The position numbers were made by a program, and so were the translations under genes. DNA of 64,000 nucleotides from Bacteroidales bacterium (GTDB lineage Bacteria > Bacteroidota > Bacteroidia > Bacteroidales > Rikenellaceae), in the NCBI GenBank assembly GCA_910574205.1, contig CAJSYJ010000004.1, forward strand, positions 124,001 to 188,000. Reading direction: 5' to 3'. Shown here one piece after another: positions 18,371 through 27,483 of this stretch; the first letter of the stretch is position 1, and each line of letters begins with the position of its first letter. The notes beneath the pieces were generated by a model. The model worked only from the letters and a program-made list of their open reading frames with translations. It was not told where the DNA came from and did not search any database.

Positions 18371-18419
18371 TGTTTGGGTAGAGAGAAAATATACCCCCCC
18401 CCTAAAAAAAATATAGATA

Positions 18420-18842
18420 ATGCCTCGTCGTCGCAAAATAGAAATCAAAGCCTCCGAACTGGCATGTTTCGACACGTTGGTTGAGGCATTGCGTTCCCGG
18501 CCGGAGTTTGCGGACTTCGCCCCGACAAGTCTGCGTGTGTGGGCATACGAGAGCCATGAGCAACAACTGAAAAACGTGGATAAGGCGCTTCAGCATCTTG
18601 ACCGCTGGCTATATATCCGCAAGGACAAAAACGAGTTGCCGGCATTCGACGGCGGGCGGCTGATGAACAAAAAGGAGTTGGCCGCCGCATTGGGCATCAC
18701 TCGTCCGACACTCTACCGTTGGTTGAGCAGCAAGTGGTTCGAGGGCTGTCGTGACGAACGGATGTCTCGGGATGAATATTACTCTTCATCGGCTGTTCGC
18801 GAAGCGCTGCAAAGGTATCTTGACAGAGAACAAAGCGAATAA
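18420..18842 (+). CDS. Helix-turn-helix DNA-binding protein of the element
   Basis: A 140-residue basic protein. The C-terminal half has an HTH: MNKKELAAALGITRPTLYRWLSSKWF (given here only as residues about 81-106), followed by a conserved-looking SAVREALQRYL helix. The N-terminal half (PRRRKIEIKASELACFDTLVEAL) is not recognised. It may be an excisionase-like or regulatory factor. It is flanked on both sides by TTTTACACGCT repeats and followed by a terminator. Confidence 0.65.
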   Translation: MPRRRKIEIKASELACFDTLVEALRSRPEFADFAPTSLRVWAYESHEQQLKNVDKALQHLDRWLYIRKDKNELPAFDGGRLMNKKELAAALGITRPTLYRWLSSKWFEGCRDERMSRDEYYSSSAVREALQRYLDREQSE

Positions 18843-18867
18843 CGCTTAAAAACCTCCAACCGTTTTG

Positions 18868-18900
18868 CAGGGAGCACGAATCGTTGCTCCCTGTTTTTTT
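18868..18900 (+). terminator. Terminator after the HTH gene
   Basis: A perfect 9-bp stem CAGGGAGCA/TGCTCCCTG (18868-18876 with 18885-18893) with an 8-nt loop, followed by T7. Confidence 0.85.
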
Positions 18901-19089
18901 ATGATTTTTTAATCACTTTACACGCTGGGATTTTATGGCGCAAATCTCCGCAATTTATGGAAATCCTCCTTCGAAAAACGGAATAATTGACATCGTATGT
19001 CTTCGATGTGTCTCCACCTTGTAACACAATTACTTATTTTAGTTAGTTCCGATGAACTCATTCCTTTGCAGCGTTAAATCGCAAGAATT

Positions 19090-19374
19090 ATGGCAAAGGA
19101 AATCTATCTGAACGGCATGACTGCCGACCAACTCTCGGAGATGATTCGGGAGTCCCTGCGCGACGAGCTGCAACGGCTGCGTCCCATACATCCGAAAACC
19201 GACACGAAGTATCTCACGCGGCACGAAACCGCCTGCCGTCTGCGCATCTCGCTCGTGACGCTCACCGACTGGGTGAATCGCGGTAAAATCTGCGCCCACA
19301 AAATCGGCGGGCGTGTCCTGTTTCGCGACAGCGACGTCGAAGCGGCTTTGAACCGAATCGTCCCCATTAAATAA
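19090..19374 (+). CDS. Excisionase-type HTH protein
   Basis: A 94-residue protein with an HTH_17/MerR-like fold in the C-terminal half: YLTRHETACRLRISLVTL, then WVNRGKICAHKIGGRVLF and RDSDVEAAL, the pattern of excisionase/Xis-like proteins of Bacteroides elements. It probably binds near att sites to direct excision or regulates the mobilization genes downstream. A one-off -7 box (TTCCTTTG, 19061-19068) precedes it. Confidence 0.75.
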   Translation: MAKEIYLNGMTADQLSEMIRESLRDELQRLRPIHPKTDTKYLTRHETACRLRISLVTLTDWVNRGKICAHKIGGRVLFRDSDVEAALNRIVPIK

Positions 19375-19421
19375 TCCAGTGAAAGAATAAATATTCTTCT
19401 TCTCACTGAAAATAAATTGCT

Positions 19422-20309
19422 ATGAAAACGATTCAAGCTATCAAATGCCTTTCGATTCGTGCCTACCTCGCCGAACGTGGCTTGCAACCGACCAAAGACA
19501 ATCCGCGATACGGACTTTATCTTTTACCGCTGCGCGAAGAACGGACGCCGAGTTTCAAGGTGGATTATGTGCAGAACCTATGGTATGACTTCGGACTTGG
19601 CGAGGGTGGTTCGATTATCGACCTTGTAATGCGATTGGAACGGTGCGATTTCGCGCAAGCCGTCCGGCTCCTCGGCAGCGGTGAGAGAACACCGATGGTT
19701 ATTCCCTTGCCGTTGCCGGTTCCACCGACCGTCCCAGCGCTCCGCTTGCTTTCCGACATGCCGCTCCGCCATCCGACATTGGTCGGCTATCTCTCGTCGC
19801 GAGGAATCGACCCGGATATGGCTTTCGGCTATTGCCGAGAGGTGCACTATGCAATCAAAGGCAGGGAGTATTTCGCGGTTGGATTCCGCAACGATGCCGG
19901 AGGATGGGAACTGCGCTCCGAACGTTTCAAGGGCGGCGTATCGCCCAAACATATTACGACAATTGACAACCGTTCCGATACTGTCCTCGCATTCGAGGGA
20001 TTTATGGATTTCCTCTCCTATCTCTCGATGGAAAAGCAATTGCAAACCGATGCCGCAGTTCTGAACTCGGTTGTCAACCTGCCGAAAGCGATTCCGTCTC
20101 TCGACCGGCATGCGACGATTCATACGTTTTTCGACAACGACGAAGCCGGTTGCAGAGCGACGGCCGAGTTGAAACGGCTATGCCCGAACAGCACCGTCAT
20201 CGATCGGTCGCACCTTTATCGGGAGCATAAGGATTTGAACGAGTTTTGGCAGGCAAAGCAGTCTCGACCGCATATTGCTCCCAAACGCAAGCGAGGTATG
20301 AAAATGTAA
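19422..20309 (+). CDS. TOPRIM-domain primase-like protein
   Basis: A 295-residue protein of the CHC2/TOPRIM type found on Bacteroides mobilizable elements. The N-terminal region keeps the fold signature of a CHC2 domain (REERTPSFKV, WYDFGLGEGGSIIDLV) but the zinc-ligand Cys/His residues are missing, as in other element-borne copies. A TOPRIM domain follows with Glu in FEGFMDFLS and D-x-D in FFDNDEAG. It may prime DNA after transfer or act in mobilization. It is the first gene of a tight cluster with mobC and the relaxase. Confidence 0.8.
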   Translation: MKTIQAIKCLSIRAYLAERGLQPTKDNPRYGLYLLPLREERTPSFKVDYVQNLWYDFGLGEGGSIIDLVMRLERCDFAQAVRLLGSGERTPMVIPLPLPVPPTVPALRLLSDMPLRHPTLVGYLSSRGIDPDMAFGYCREVHYAIKGREYFAVGFRNDAGGWELRSERFKGGVSPKHITTIDNRSDTVLAFEGFMDFLSYLSMEKQLQTDAAVLNSVVNLPKAIPSLDRHATIHTFFDNDEAGCRATAELKRLCPNSTVIDRSHLYREHKDLNEFWQAKQSRPHIAPKRKRGMKM

Positions 20310-20312
20310 GAA

Positions 20313-20347
20313 GGCAAGTTTGTGTTTTTGTCAGCCAAAAACTCGCC
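20313..20347. other. Candidate oriT in the gap before mobC
   Basis: The 83-bp gap between the primase-like gene and mobC contains an imperfect inverted repeat (GGCAAGTTTGTGTTTTTG with CAAAAACTCGCC) followed by GCCTTGCGG. Position beside mobC/relaxase and the inverted repeat fit a transfer origin. No nic site can be assigned from sequence alone. Confidence 0.3.
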
Positions 20348-20392
20348 TTGCGGCTCTCATCCCGCTGGTCTAAACTCCTAACTATCGAATCC

Positions 20393-20749
20393 ATGAAACA
20401 CCCCAAGCATACGGGCGGACGCCCGCCACTGAGCAAAGCCCGAAAACAGGAATACCGCATAACCCTCCGTCTCGATACGGAGCATAAACTACGCTTGCAA
20501 GCATTGGCCCGTGCCGCCGGACGACCGCGCACGGAAGTCCTCCGCCAGCTGATTGCTGCCGGTCGTGTACGCGAGCGTCTGCGCCGTGAACATCTCGACT
20601 TCATGTCCCAGCTCAAAGGCATGGCCCGCAACCTGAACCAACTCACCCGCCTCGCCCATGCAAAAGGATTTACGGGGATAGTGTCCCGACATGCGGCTAT
20701 TGTCGTGGACATTGAGGCTTTGTTAAAGAATCTTCGCGATGATCGGTAA
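20393..20749 (+). CDS. MobC-like relaxosome accessory protein
   Basis: A 118-residue basic protein. The ATG at 20393 (MKHPKHTGGRPPLSKARK) is chosen over an upstream in-frame one at 20246 that lies inside the preceding gene. It has the ribbon-helix-helix-like start of plasmid MobC proteins (YRITLRLDTEHKLRLQALARAAG, listed as residues about 21-43) and the family segment RNLNQLTRLAHAKG. It should bind oriT and help the relaxase nick. Its 3' end overlaps the relaxase start by 11 bp. Confidence 0.82.
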   Translation: MKHPKHTGGRPPLSKARKQEYRITLRLDTEHKLRLQALARAAGRPRTEVLRQLIAAGRVRERLRREHLDFMSQLKGMARNLNQLTRLAHAKGFTGIVSRHAAIVVDIEALLKNLRDDR

Positions 20750-21821
20750 AATTATCGCCGGATCGTCATTCGCCGGAACGGTCGGATATGTGATAAAAGA
20801 GCAATCGCGTATTCTCGATGCCGAAGGCATTACTCCGCCGAATGTTCGGGAGATGGTGCAGGATTTCAAAGACCAAACCTTACTGAATCCACGTATCAAG
20901 AATACCGTTGGGCATATCTCCCTTTCGTTTTCATCGAAGGATGCGCCGCGCATGACCGATACGCTGATGACACAGATTGCCAAAGAGTATATGCAGCGCA
21001 TGGGGATTACCGACACGCAATACCTGCTGGTGCGTCATCTCGACCAACCGCATCCGCACTGTCATTTGGTCTATAATCGGGTAGGAAACAACGGGCAAAC
21101 CATATCGGACAAAAACATCAAAATCCGCAATGCCAAGGTTTGCCGTGCGCTGACTGAGAAATACGGATTGCACCTTGCGCAGGGCAAAGAATCGGTGCGT
21201 CGGGAACGCATGCGGGAACCGGACAAAACGAAGTACGAAATATACGACGCAATCAAAGCTGTACTACCTCAGTCCCGAAGCTGGGAAGAGTTAGAAAAGC
21301 ATCTAAAAGCGCAAAGTATTAGTATGCGCTACAAATATTGCGGTTCGACCAATCAAAAGCAAGGAGTGCTGTTCAGCAAAAACGGATTCGAGTTCTCAGG
21401 CTCGAAGATAGACCGGCAATTCAGCTACTCGAAGCTGAACCGACACTTTGCACAGGCTCAGCTGCAAACCCGATATCGGACGACGCTCGCAAAGGGATTC
21501 CATGCAGCCATAGGCAATTATCGGTGGGCATACACCGATCTATTCGGCAATATCGGCAGAAGCGGGAATAAGGGCCAAGCGAATGCCGGTTCGATAAACT
21601 TCGGAGGCAATATCGGAACATTGCCATTGCCGCCCAACGATTCGCCTGTCGGATTATCTGCGGCCCAACTACAACGCAAACCCGGCGAAAGCCCTGAAGA
21701 ACATATTGCTCGCATTACGGCACTGCTCAACACCGCTGCCGAGGCGATGGCAATAGTCGCGATGGAGCGGAAACGCAAGCTGCGAGACCGAAAAGCAAAC
21801 AAATCAAAAATGAAATTATAA
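20739..21821 (+). CDS. Relaxase / mobilization nuclease
   Basis: A 360-residue relaxase that nicks oriT and pilots the strand into the recipient. The N-terminal about 170 residues are the nuclease: candidate catalytic Tyr17 in GTVGYVIKE, and the metal-binding H-x-D...H-x-H block in RHLDQPHPHCHLVYNR (His100, Asp102, His107, His109). The C-terminal part is basic with AAQLQRKPGES and KRKLRDRKANKSK. It is preceded by mobC in an overlapping operon. The absence of secretion genes means a co-resident conjugative element must supply the channel. Confidence 0.9.
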   Translation: MIGKIIAGSSFAGTVGYVIKEQSRILDAEGITPPNVREMVQDFKDQTLLNPRIKNTVGHISLSFSSKDAPRMTDTLMTQIAKEYMQRMGITDTQYLLVRHLDQPHPHCHLVYNRVGNNGQTISDKNIKIRNAKVCRALTEKYGLHLAQGKESVRRERMREPDKTKYEIYDAIKAVLPQSRSWEELEKHLKAQSISMRYKYCGSTNQKQGVLFSKNGFEFSGSKIDRQFSYSKLNRHFAQAQLQTRYRTTLAKGFHAAIGNYRWAYTDLFGNIGRSGNKGQANAGSINFGGNIGTLPLPPNDSPVGLSAAQLQRKPGESPEEHIARITALLNTAAEAMAIVAMERKRKLRDRKANKSKMKL

Positions 21822-21838
21822 CCCTAAAACAAGCAGCA

Positions 21839-22495
21839 ATGAAAGAAAACAATATGATGTCTTATGAAATGTACGAAGACTTCAAGGAGACAATGGTAAA
21901 GACGATCAAAACTGAACTATTGGCAAAGCATAATCAAACGACCGATACGGATTTGCCGCAACTCATACACTCGGAACACAAACATAGCAGAGAAGCGATA
22001 GCCCAGCTTGCTGGACGATTAGAAAGCATCGAGCAAAGCAATATAAAGACCCAAACTGGAATAGATAGCCTGCAAACAGCTGTCGAAGCAATCGAAATCC
22101 CGGCAGAACTGCCGCCGAGAATCGTGCACCACAGAATATCGCTCGCCATCGAATCGAAAGGAGTATGCTGGGCGATGATAGGAATGATGACGGCAATCGT
22201 ACTGCTGTGTACGATGCTGTATTGGACCGCAAAACCCAATTACGACCGCATCGACAACGACCTGAAATACCGCTATATCAAAATGAAAGGCGAAGCGCAA
22301 CCCGACCGCATTGCCGAGCTGGAAGAAATATTCGAGTTACACCGCGACAACGCAAAAATCCGACAAATAAAAAGAGATGTCGAAGAGTACGAACGAACCA
22401 TACAACGCAAGGTGCAGTTAGAAGAACAAGCGAGGCTCAAAGAATGGGAAGCAGAGAAACTCGACAACAAAGCGGCCAAATTGAGAGGAGAATAA
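21839..22495 (+). CDS. Membrane-anchored coiled-coil protein of the mobilization cluster (hypothetical)
   Basis: A 218-residue protein with a predicted helical N-terminal part (about 1-95), one transmembrane segment at about 110-130 (AMIGMMTAIVLLCTMLYW), and a long charged coiled coil to the end (AELEEIFELHRDNAKIRQIK, EEQARLKEWEAEKL). No family is recognised. It lies 17 bp after the relaxase gene, and position suggests an accessory in mobilization. The terminator stem begins inside its last codons. Confidence 0.6.
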   Translation: MKENNMMSYEMYEDFKETMVKTIKTELLAKHNQTTDTDLPQLIHSEHKHSREAIAQLAGRLESIEQSNIKTQTGIDSLQTAVEAIEIPAELPPRIVHHRISLAIESKGVCWAMIGMMTAIVLLCTMLYWTAKPNYDRIDNDLKYRYIKMKGEAQPDRIAELEEIFELHRDNAKIRQIKRDVEEYERTIQRKVQLEEQARLKEWEAEKLDNKAAKLRGE

Positions 22496-22510
22496 ATCTC
22501 CTCTTTTTAT
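22484..22510 (+). terminator. Terminator overlapping the stop codon
   Basis: A perfect 8-bp stem AGAGGAGA/TCTCCTCT (22484-22491 with 22497-22504); the TAA stop codon is in the loop and TTTTATTT follows. Confidence 0.75.
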
Positions 22511-22526
22511 TTACAACGAATTTTGT

Positions 22527-22534
22527 TACCTTTG
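22527..22534 (+). promoter_or_regulatory. -7 box of the restriction-modification gene
   Basis: TACCTTTG (exact TAnnTTTG) ending 21 nt before the ATG at 22556. No clear -33 TTG is visible. Confidence 0.5.
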
Positions 22535-22555
22535 TTATATTAATATTTTATATAA

Positions 22556-25500
22556 ATGGCAACTTTTATCGACATACTAAATAAATTCCGCAAGGAATCT
22601 TTTTCGCAGAAAGACAAAGGGTTCCGTTTTGAGCGCTTGATGCAGGCTTATTTGAAGACAACGGCGCTTTATATTCATCTTTTCGAAGAGGTGTGGTTGT
22701 GGAGTGAATTTCCGCATCATGATCAATTTGGCGGTAAGGATACTGGAATTGATCTTGTCGCAAAAACATATACGGGAGATTATTGGGCGATACAATGCAA
22801 GTGCTACGCGGCGGATAGTTATATTGATAAACCATCTGTGGATTCCTTTTTGGCTACCTCTGGACGAAGTTTCGGGAGCAATGGAGAGTCGAAGGCATTC
22901 TCTCAACGATTGTGGATTTCGACCACGAACAAATGGAATGCAACAGCCGAGCAAACTATTAAAAACCAAAATCCACCGGTTACTCGTCTCAATCTGATCG
23001 ACCTCGACAATGATGCGGTGGATTGGGATGCTCTCGAAAAAGGCGTGTTCGGAGCCTCTGCCAGAACTGCCCAGTTCACTATATTAGACCATCAGAAAAC
23101 AGCAATCGATAAAACACACGAGTATTTCCAGATTGAAGGAAACAACCGGGGTAAGCTGATTATGGCTTGCGGAACGGGTAAGACATTTACTTCGTTAAAA
23201 ATTGCCGAGAATGAAACAGAAAACAATGGTTTGATCTTGTTCCTTGTCCCGTCTATCGCTCTGTTGGGCCAGACGCTGCGTGTGTGGAAAGCGCAATCGG
23301 CACAACCGCTTGAAGCCGTGTGTATTTGTTCTGATGCACAGGTAACAAAGCAGGTGGCAAAGAATGATGATAGTTCGACTTTTGGCACAATAGACCTTGC
23401 ATTGCCTGCAACAACCGATATTCACGCCATTGTTCGCCAGTTGCGATATTTGCGAGGCAAGCAACAAGGAATGACGGTTGTGTTCTCGACCTACCAATCT
23501 ATCGAGGTTGTATCCAAAGCCCAACACAAACTATTGGAAGAAACCGACGATGAGTATGGTAAATTCGACCTCATTATATGCGACGAAGCACATCGTACTA
23601 CGGGTGTTACACTAAAAGACGAGAACGAAAGTGCGTTCGTAAAGGTTCATGACAACGACTTTCTGAAAGCCGATAAGCGAATCTATATGACCGCGACACC
23701 GCGTCTGTACACCGATGCGATGAAGGACAAGGCCAAGCAGAGCGATGCTGTTTTGTGTTCAATGGATGACAAATCGATGTACGGCGATGAAATTTATCGG
23801 ATTGGCTTCGGTGAAGCGGTCGATAAGAAGCTGCTTACAGACTACAAGGTGCTGATTCTGGCGGTCGGCGACAAGGATATTACACCGGCGCTACGCAATG
23901 TACTGACGAGTGAGGACGGCACAATCGAAACGGACGATGCTGCGAAATTTGTCGGCTGCATCAATGCGCTTTCAAAACGGGTGTTGGGAGATGAAGGGCT
24001 GGTTAAGGATGCCGACCCGCTCCCGATGCGTCGTGCAGTGGCGTTCTGTCAGAATATCAAGAAGTCGAAAGAGACGGCAGAGATATTCTCATCTTGCAAG
24101 GAGAGTTATATGGCAGATGTTCCCGAAGATGAGAAGTTGCAATTGGTCGATGTCGCCGCCCGCCACGTGGACGGCACGATGTCGGCAACAGCGAGGGATG
24201 CGGCTCTGATGTGGCTTAAAGAGCAGCCCGAAAACGAACGGGAGTGCCGTATGCTGACCAATGCGCGCTGCTTGTCAGAGGGTGTTGATGTGCCGTCGCT
24301 GGATGCGGTGGTGTTTGTATCGGCCAAAAACTCGCAAGTCGATGTAGTGCAGTCTGTGGGGCGTGTAATGCGCCGCAGCGAGGGCAAGCAATACGGCTAT
24401 ATCATTATCCCTGTTGTCGTTCCTGCCGATGTCGAAGGCGACAAGGTGCTGGAAAATCATCCGAACTTCAAAGTCGTGTGGACGGTGTTGAACGCATTGC
24501 GCGCTCATGATGACCGTTTCAATGCGGAAGTAAACAAAATAGAACTATCTAAAAAGAAACCGAAAAACATTATCTTCGGAGGTGTCGGTGGTAGCGGAGA
24601 TGACAATAGCACCGGCGACGGAACGCCTAAAAAGAGTGCCGTGCAGGTTATGGCCGAACAGTTGGCGCTGTCGTTCGACGAATTGCAGAATGTCTTTTAT
24701 GCCAAGCTGGTTACGAAAGTCGGCACGAAACGCTACTGGGAGCAGTGGGCACGCGATATTGCCCAAATAGCCGAACAGCATATCGAACGCATACGCCAGC
24801 TTATATCCGACAACGACCGCCACCGCAAAGCTTTCCAGCAGTTGATGCGAGGTTTGCGTCGCAATATCAATCCGAACCTGTCGGAACATGATGCTATCGA
24901 GATGCTGTCGCAGCACATTATTACGCGACCGGTGTTCGAAGCTCTGTTCGAAAACTACGAGTTTGCAAAGAACAATCCTGTATCGAAATCGATGCAGCAA
25001 ATGCTCAATTTGCTGGATGACGAAGCCAAGACGGAAGAGGAGCACGAGAAACTGCAAAAGTTCTACGACTATGTACGCACTACGGTCGGCAATATTGAGG
25101 ATGCGGCAGGCCGTCAGCGTATAATAGTCGAGCTGTACGACAAATTTTTCAAGACGGCATCGCCGAAGACGGTCGAGAAGCTGGGCATCGTCTATACTCC
25201 CGTCGAGGTCGTGGATTTCATCATCCGTTCGGTCGGATTTATCATTCAGAAGGAGTTCGGGCGCACCCTCTCCGACGAGAATGTACATATCCTCGACCCG
25301 TTCACCGGCACGGGAACATTCATTACACGGCTGTTGCAGAGCGGTCTGATTGGCCGCGATGCGCTGGAACGCAAATATCGCAGTGAAATCCATGCGAACG
25401 AGATTGTGCTGATGGCCTATTATATCGCATCCATCAACATCGAAAATGTCTATCATGATCTGATGGGAGCCAATGCGGAATATCGTTCTTTCGACGGTAT

Positions 25501-27466
25501 CTGCCTGACCGATACATTCCAGCTGGGCGAGGAAGCGTCGGAAGAAAATCTCTATTCCGAGCAGTTCCCGATTAACTCAAAACGAGTGATCGAACAAAAG
25601 AAGAAACGGATAACCGTCATCGTCGGCAATCCGCCCTATTCCATCGGTCAGAAATCGGCCAACGACAATGCACAGAACCAGACATACAAGACTCTTGAGT
25701 CCCGCATCGAAAACACCTATGTCGCCCAATCGACAGCCGCCCTCAACAAATCGGCTTACGATAGTTATATCAAGGCTTTCCGCTGGGCATCGGACCGGAT
25801 CGACGATAAAGACGGCGGCGTAATAGGCTTTGTCACTAACGGCGCATGGCTCGACGCCAATGGATTGGACGGCATGAGAAAGTGCCTTGAAAAGGAATTT
25901 TCATCCGTTTATGTATTCAATCTGCGAGGCAACCAACGAACCAGCGGTGAATTATCCCGCAAAGAAGGCGGTAAAATTTTCGGTTCGGGGTCCCGCACAC
26001 CGATTGCCATAACCATATTGGTCAAGCGGCCCAAAGAGGCGAATCAGAAAGCACGGATATTCTATCGTGATATCGGCGATTATCTGTCGAGAGAGGATAA
26101 ATTGCGCATAATTCGCAATCTGACGGATATAAGCAATCCGGCGATGCTGTGGTCGGCTATCGTACCCAACGAACACGGCGACTGGCTCAACAAGCGCAGC
26201 GAATTGTTCAAACTCTACACCCCGCTGGAGCCTGAAAAGAAATTCAATCAGAAATCAAAAACAGTTTTCAATACATTCGCTATTGGGTTGGCATCCAATA
26301 GAGACACATGGGTTTACAATTTTTCCAAGCAGGCGGTCGGAAAAAACATGAGTGCAATGATCAATTTCTATAATCGACAGCAGCACGCATATCAACAAGC
26401 CATAAAACAAAATCCCGATTTGTCGGTAGAGGATTTTATCGATACGGACCCGACAAAAATCAGCTGGACAAGATCTTTACGTAATAGCATTAGAAAAAAA
26501 CAGGATTATGTTTTTTCGGATGAAAAATTACGTATTGGGATTTATCGTCCATTCCAAAAACAATATTTGTACTTTGCATCGGAATTCAATGAGGCTATTG
26601 GATTAAGTCCCAAACTATTTCCTACACCCAAACACGAAAATCTGGTGATTTGCGTTTCAGGTGTCGGTGCAAGCAAAGATTTTTCAGTATTGATAACCGA
26701 TTTGATCCCATGTTTGGACATGGTAGAAAAATCGCAATGTTTCCCGCTCTATTGGTATGATGACAGCACGGCGGATATTACCGACTTGTTCTCCTCGCCT
26801 CAGAACGAAGCGGACAGATATGTGCGTCGCGATGGAGTAACCGACTGGATTCTTTCGACAGCCCGCAAGCAATACGGCAGCAAGGTCGGCAAAGAGGATA
26901 TTTTCTATTACGTCTACGGCATTCTGCATTCGCCCGAATATCGTACCGCTTTTGCCTCCGACCTCAAAAAATCATTGCCTCGGCTTCCGTTGGTAGATTC
27001 TGCTGATGATTTTTGGGCATTCAGCAAAGCCGGCCGTGCTCTTGCCGAGCTCCACCTCAACTACGAGACGGTCGAGCCGTACAAAGGTTGTCTGCTGGTA
27101 TATGGCGCAAATACCAATCGGGGCGATGGCATGAACTATCGTGTCGAGAAGATGCGTTTCGGCAAACTCGACAGCAAAACGCCCGACAAGACGAAGATAC
27201 ATTACAACCAGCATATCACTGTCGAGGGCATTCCATTGGAGGCATACGATTATGTAGTAAACGGCAAATCTGCAATAGAGTGGATAATGGAGCGTTACGC
27301 GGTTGCCGTAAACAAAGACAGCGGCATCCGCAACGACCCGAACGATTGGGCTGCGGGACATAACGACGAAAAATATATTCTCAATCTGCTGTTGCGCATC
27401 ATTACCGTTTCGCTCGAAACGATGAAAATTGTATATACTTTACCGAAACTTAAATTTGAGGAGTAA
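22556..27466 (+). CDS. Type ISP single-chain restriction-modification enzyme (LlaGI/LlaBIII-like)
   Basis: A 1636-residue protein that combines, in one chain, cleavage, translocation and protective methylation. Seen in order: an Mrr-like nuclease domain with Asp66 in GKDTGIDLVAK and Gln80-x-Lys82 in WAIQCK; an SF2 helicase with Walker A ACGTGKT (about 204-210), DEAH at 343-346 and a later SVGRVMRR motif VI; a helical coupler; an N6-adenine methyltransferase with DPFTGTGTF (about 914) and NPPYS (about 1025); and a C-terminal target-recognition region. Size and order match Type ISP enzymes such as LlaGI. No separate specificity gene is needed. The ParA-HEPN pair follows after 17 bp. Confidence 0.9.
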   Translation: MATFIDILNKFRKESFSQKDKGFRFERLMQAYLKTTALYIHLFEEVWLWSEFPHHDQFGGKDTGIDLVAKTYTGDYWAIQCKCYAADSYIDKPSVDSFLATSGRSFGSNGESKAFSQRLWISTTNKWNATAEQTIKNQNPPVTRLNLIDLDNDAVDWDALEKGVFGASARTAQFTILDHQKTAIDKTHEYFQIEGNNRGKLIMACGTGKTFTSLKIAENETENNGLILFLVPSIALLGQTLRVWKAQSAQPLEAVCICSDAQVTKQVAKNDDSSTFGTIDLALPATTDIHAIVRQLRYLRGKQQGMTVVFSTYQSIEVVSKAQHKLLEETDDEYGKFDLIICDEAHRTTGVTLKDENESAFVKVHDNDFLKADKRIYMTATPRLYTDAMKDKAKQSDAVLCSMDDKSMYGDEIYRIGFGEAVDKKLLTDYKVLILAVGDKDITPALRNVLTSEDGTIETDDAAKFVGCINALSKRVLGDEGLVKDADPLPMRRAVAFCQNIKKSKETAEIFSSCKESYMADVPEDEKLQLVDVAARHVDGTMSATARDAALMWLKEQPENERECRMLTNARCLSEGVDVPSLDAVVFVSAKNSQVDVVQSVGRVMRRSEGKQYGYIIIPVVVPADVEGDKVLENHPNFKVVWTVLNALRAHDDRFNAEVNKIELSKKKPKNIIFGGVGGSGDDNSTGDGTPKKSAVQVMAEQLALSFDELQNVFYAKLVTKVGTKRYWEQWARDIAQIAEQHIERIRQLISDNDRHRKAFQQLMRGLRRNINPNLSEHDAIEMLSQHIITRPVFEALFENYEFAKNNPVSKSMQQMLNLLDDEAKTEEEHEKLQKFYDYVRTTVGNIEDAAGRQRIIVELYDKFFKTASPKTVEKLGIVYTPVEVVDFIIRSVGFIIQKEFGRTLSDENVHILDPFTGTGTFITRLLQSGLIGRDALERKYRSEIHANEIVLMAYYIASINIENVYHDLMGANAEYRSFDGICLTDTFQLGEEASEENLYSEQFPINSKRVIEQKKKRITVIVGNPPYSIGQKSANDNAQNQTYKTLESRIENTYVAQSTAALNKSAYDSYIKAFRWASDRIDDKDGGVIGFVTNGAWLDANGLDGMRKCLEKEFSSVYVFNLRGNQRTSGELSRKEGGKIFGSGSRTPIAITILVKRPKEANQKARIFYRDIGDYLSREDKLRIIRNLTDISNPAMLWSAIVPNEHGDWLNKRSELFKLYTPLEPEKKFNQKSKTVFNTFAIGLASNRDTWVYNFSKQAVGKNMSAMINFYNRQQHAYQQAIKQNPDLSVEDFIDTDPTKISWTRSLRNSIRKKQDYVFSDEKLRIGIYRPFQKQYLYFASEFNEAIGLSPKLFPTPKHENLVICVSGVGASKDFSVLITDLIPCLDMVEKSQCFPLYWYDDSTADITDLFSSPQNEADRYVRRDGVTDWILSTARKQYGSKVGKEDIFYYVYGILHSPEYRTAFASDLKKSLPRLPLVDSADDFWAFSKAGRALAELHLNYETVEPYKGCLLVYGANTNRGDGMNYRVEKMRFGKLDSKTPDKTKIHYNQHITVEGIPLEAYDYVVNGKSAIEWIMERYAVAVNKDSGIRNDPNDWAAGHNDEKYILNLLLRIITVSLETMKIVYTLPKLKFEE

Positions 27467-27483
27467 AATATAATTTAAATATC

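Noticed and set aside
20246..20392. Longer mobC start at 20246
   Set aside because: It would overlap the primase-like gene by 64 bp and add a non-homologous N-terminus; MKHPKHTGGRPP at 20393 matches the family start.
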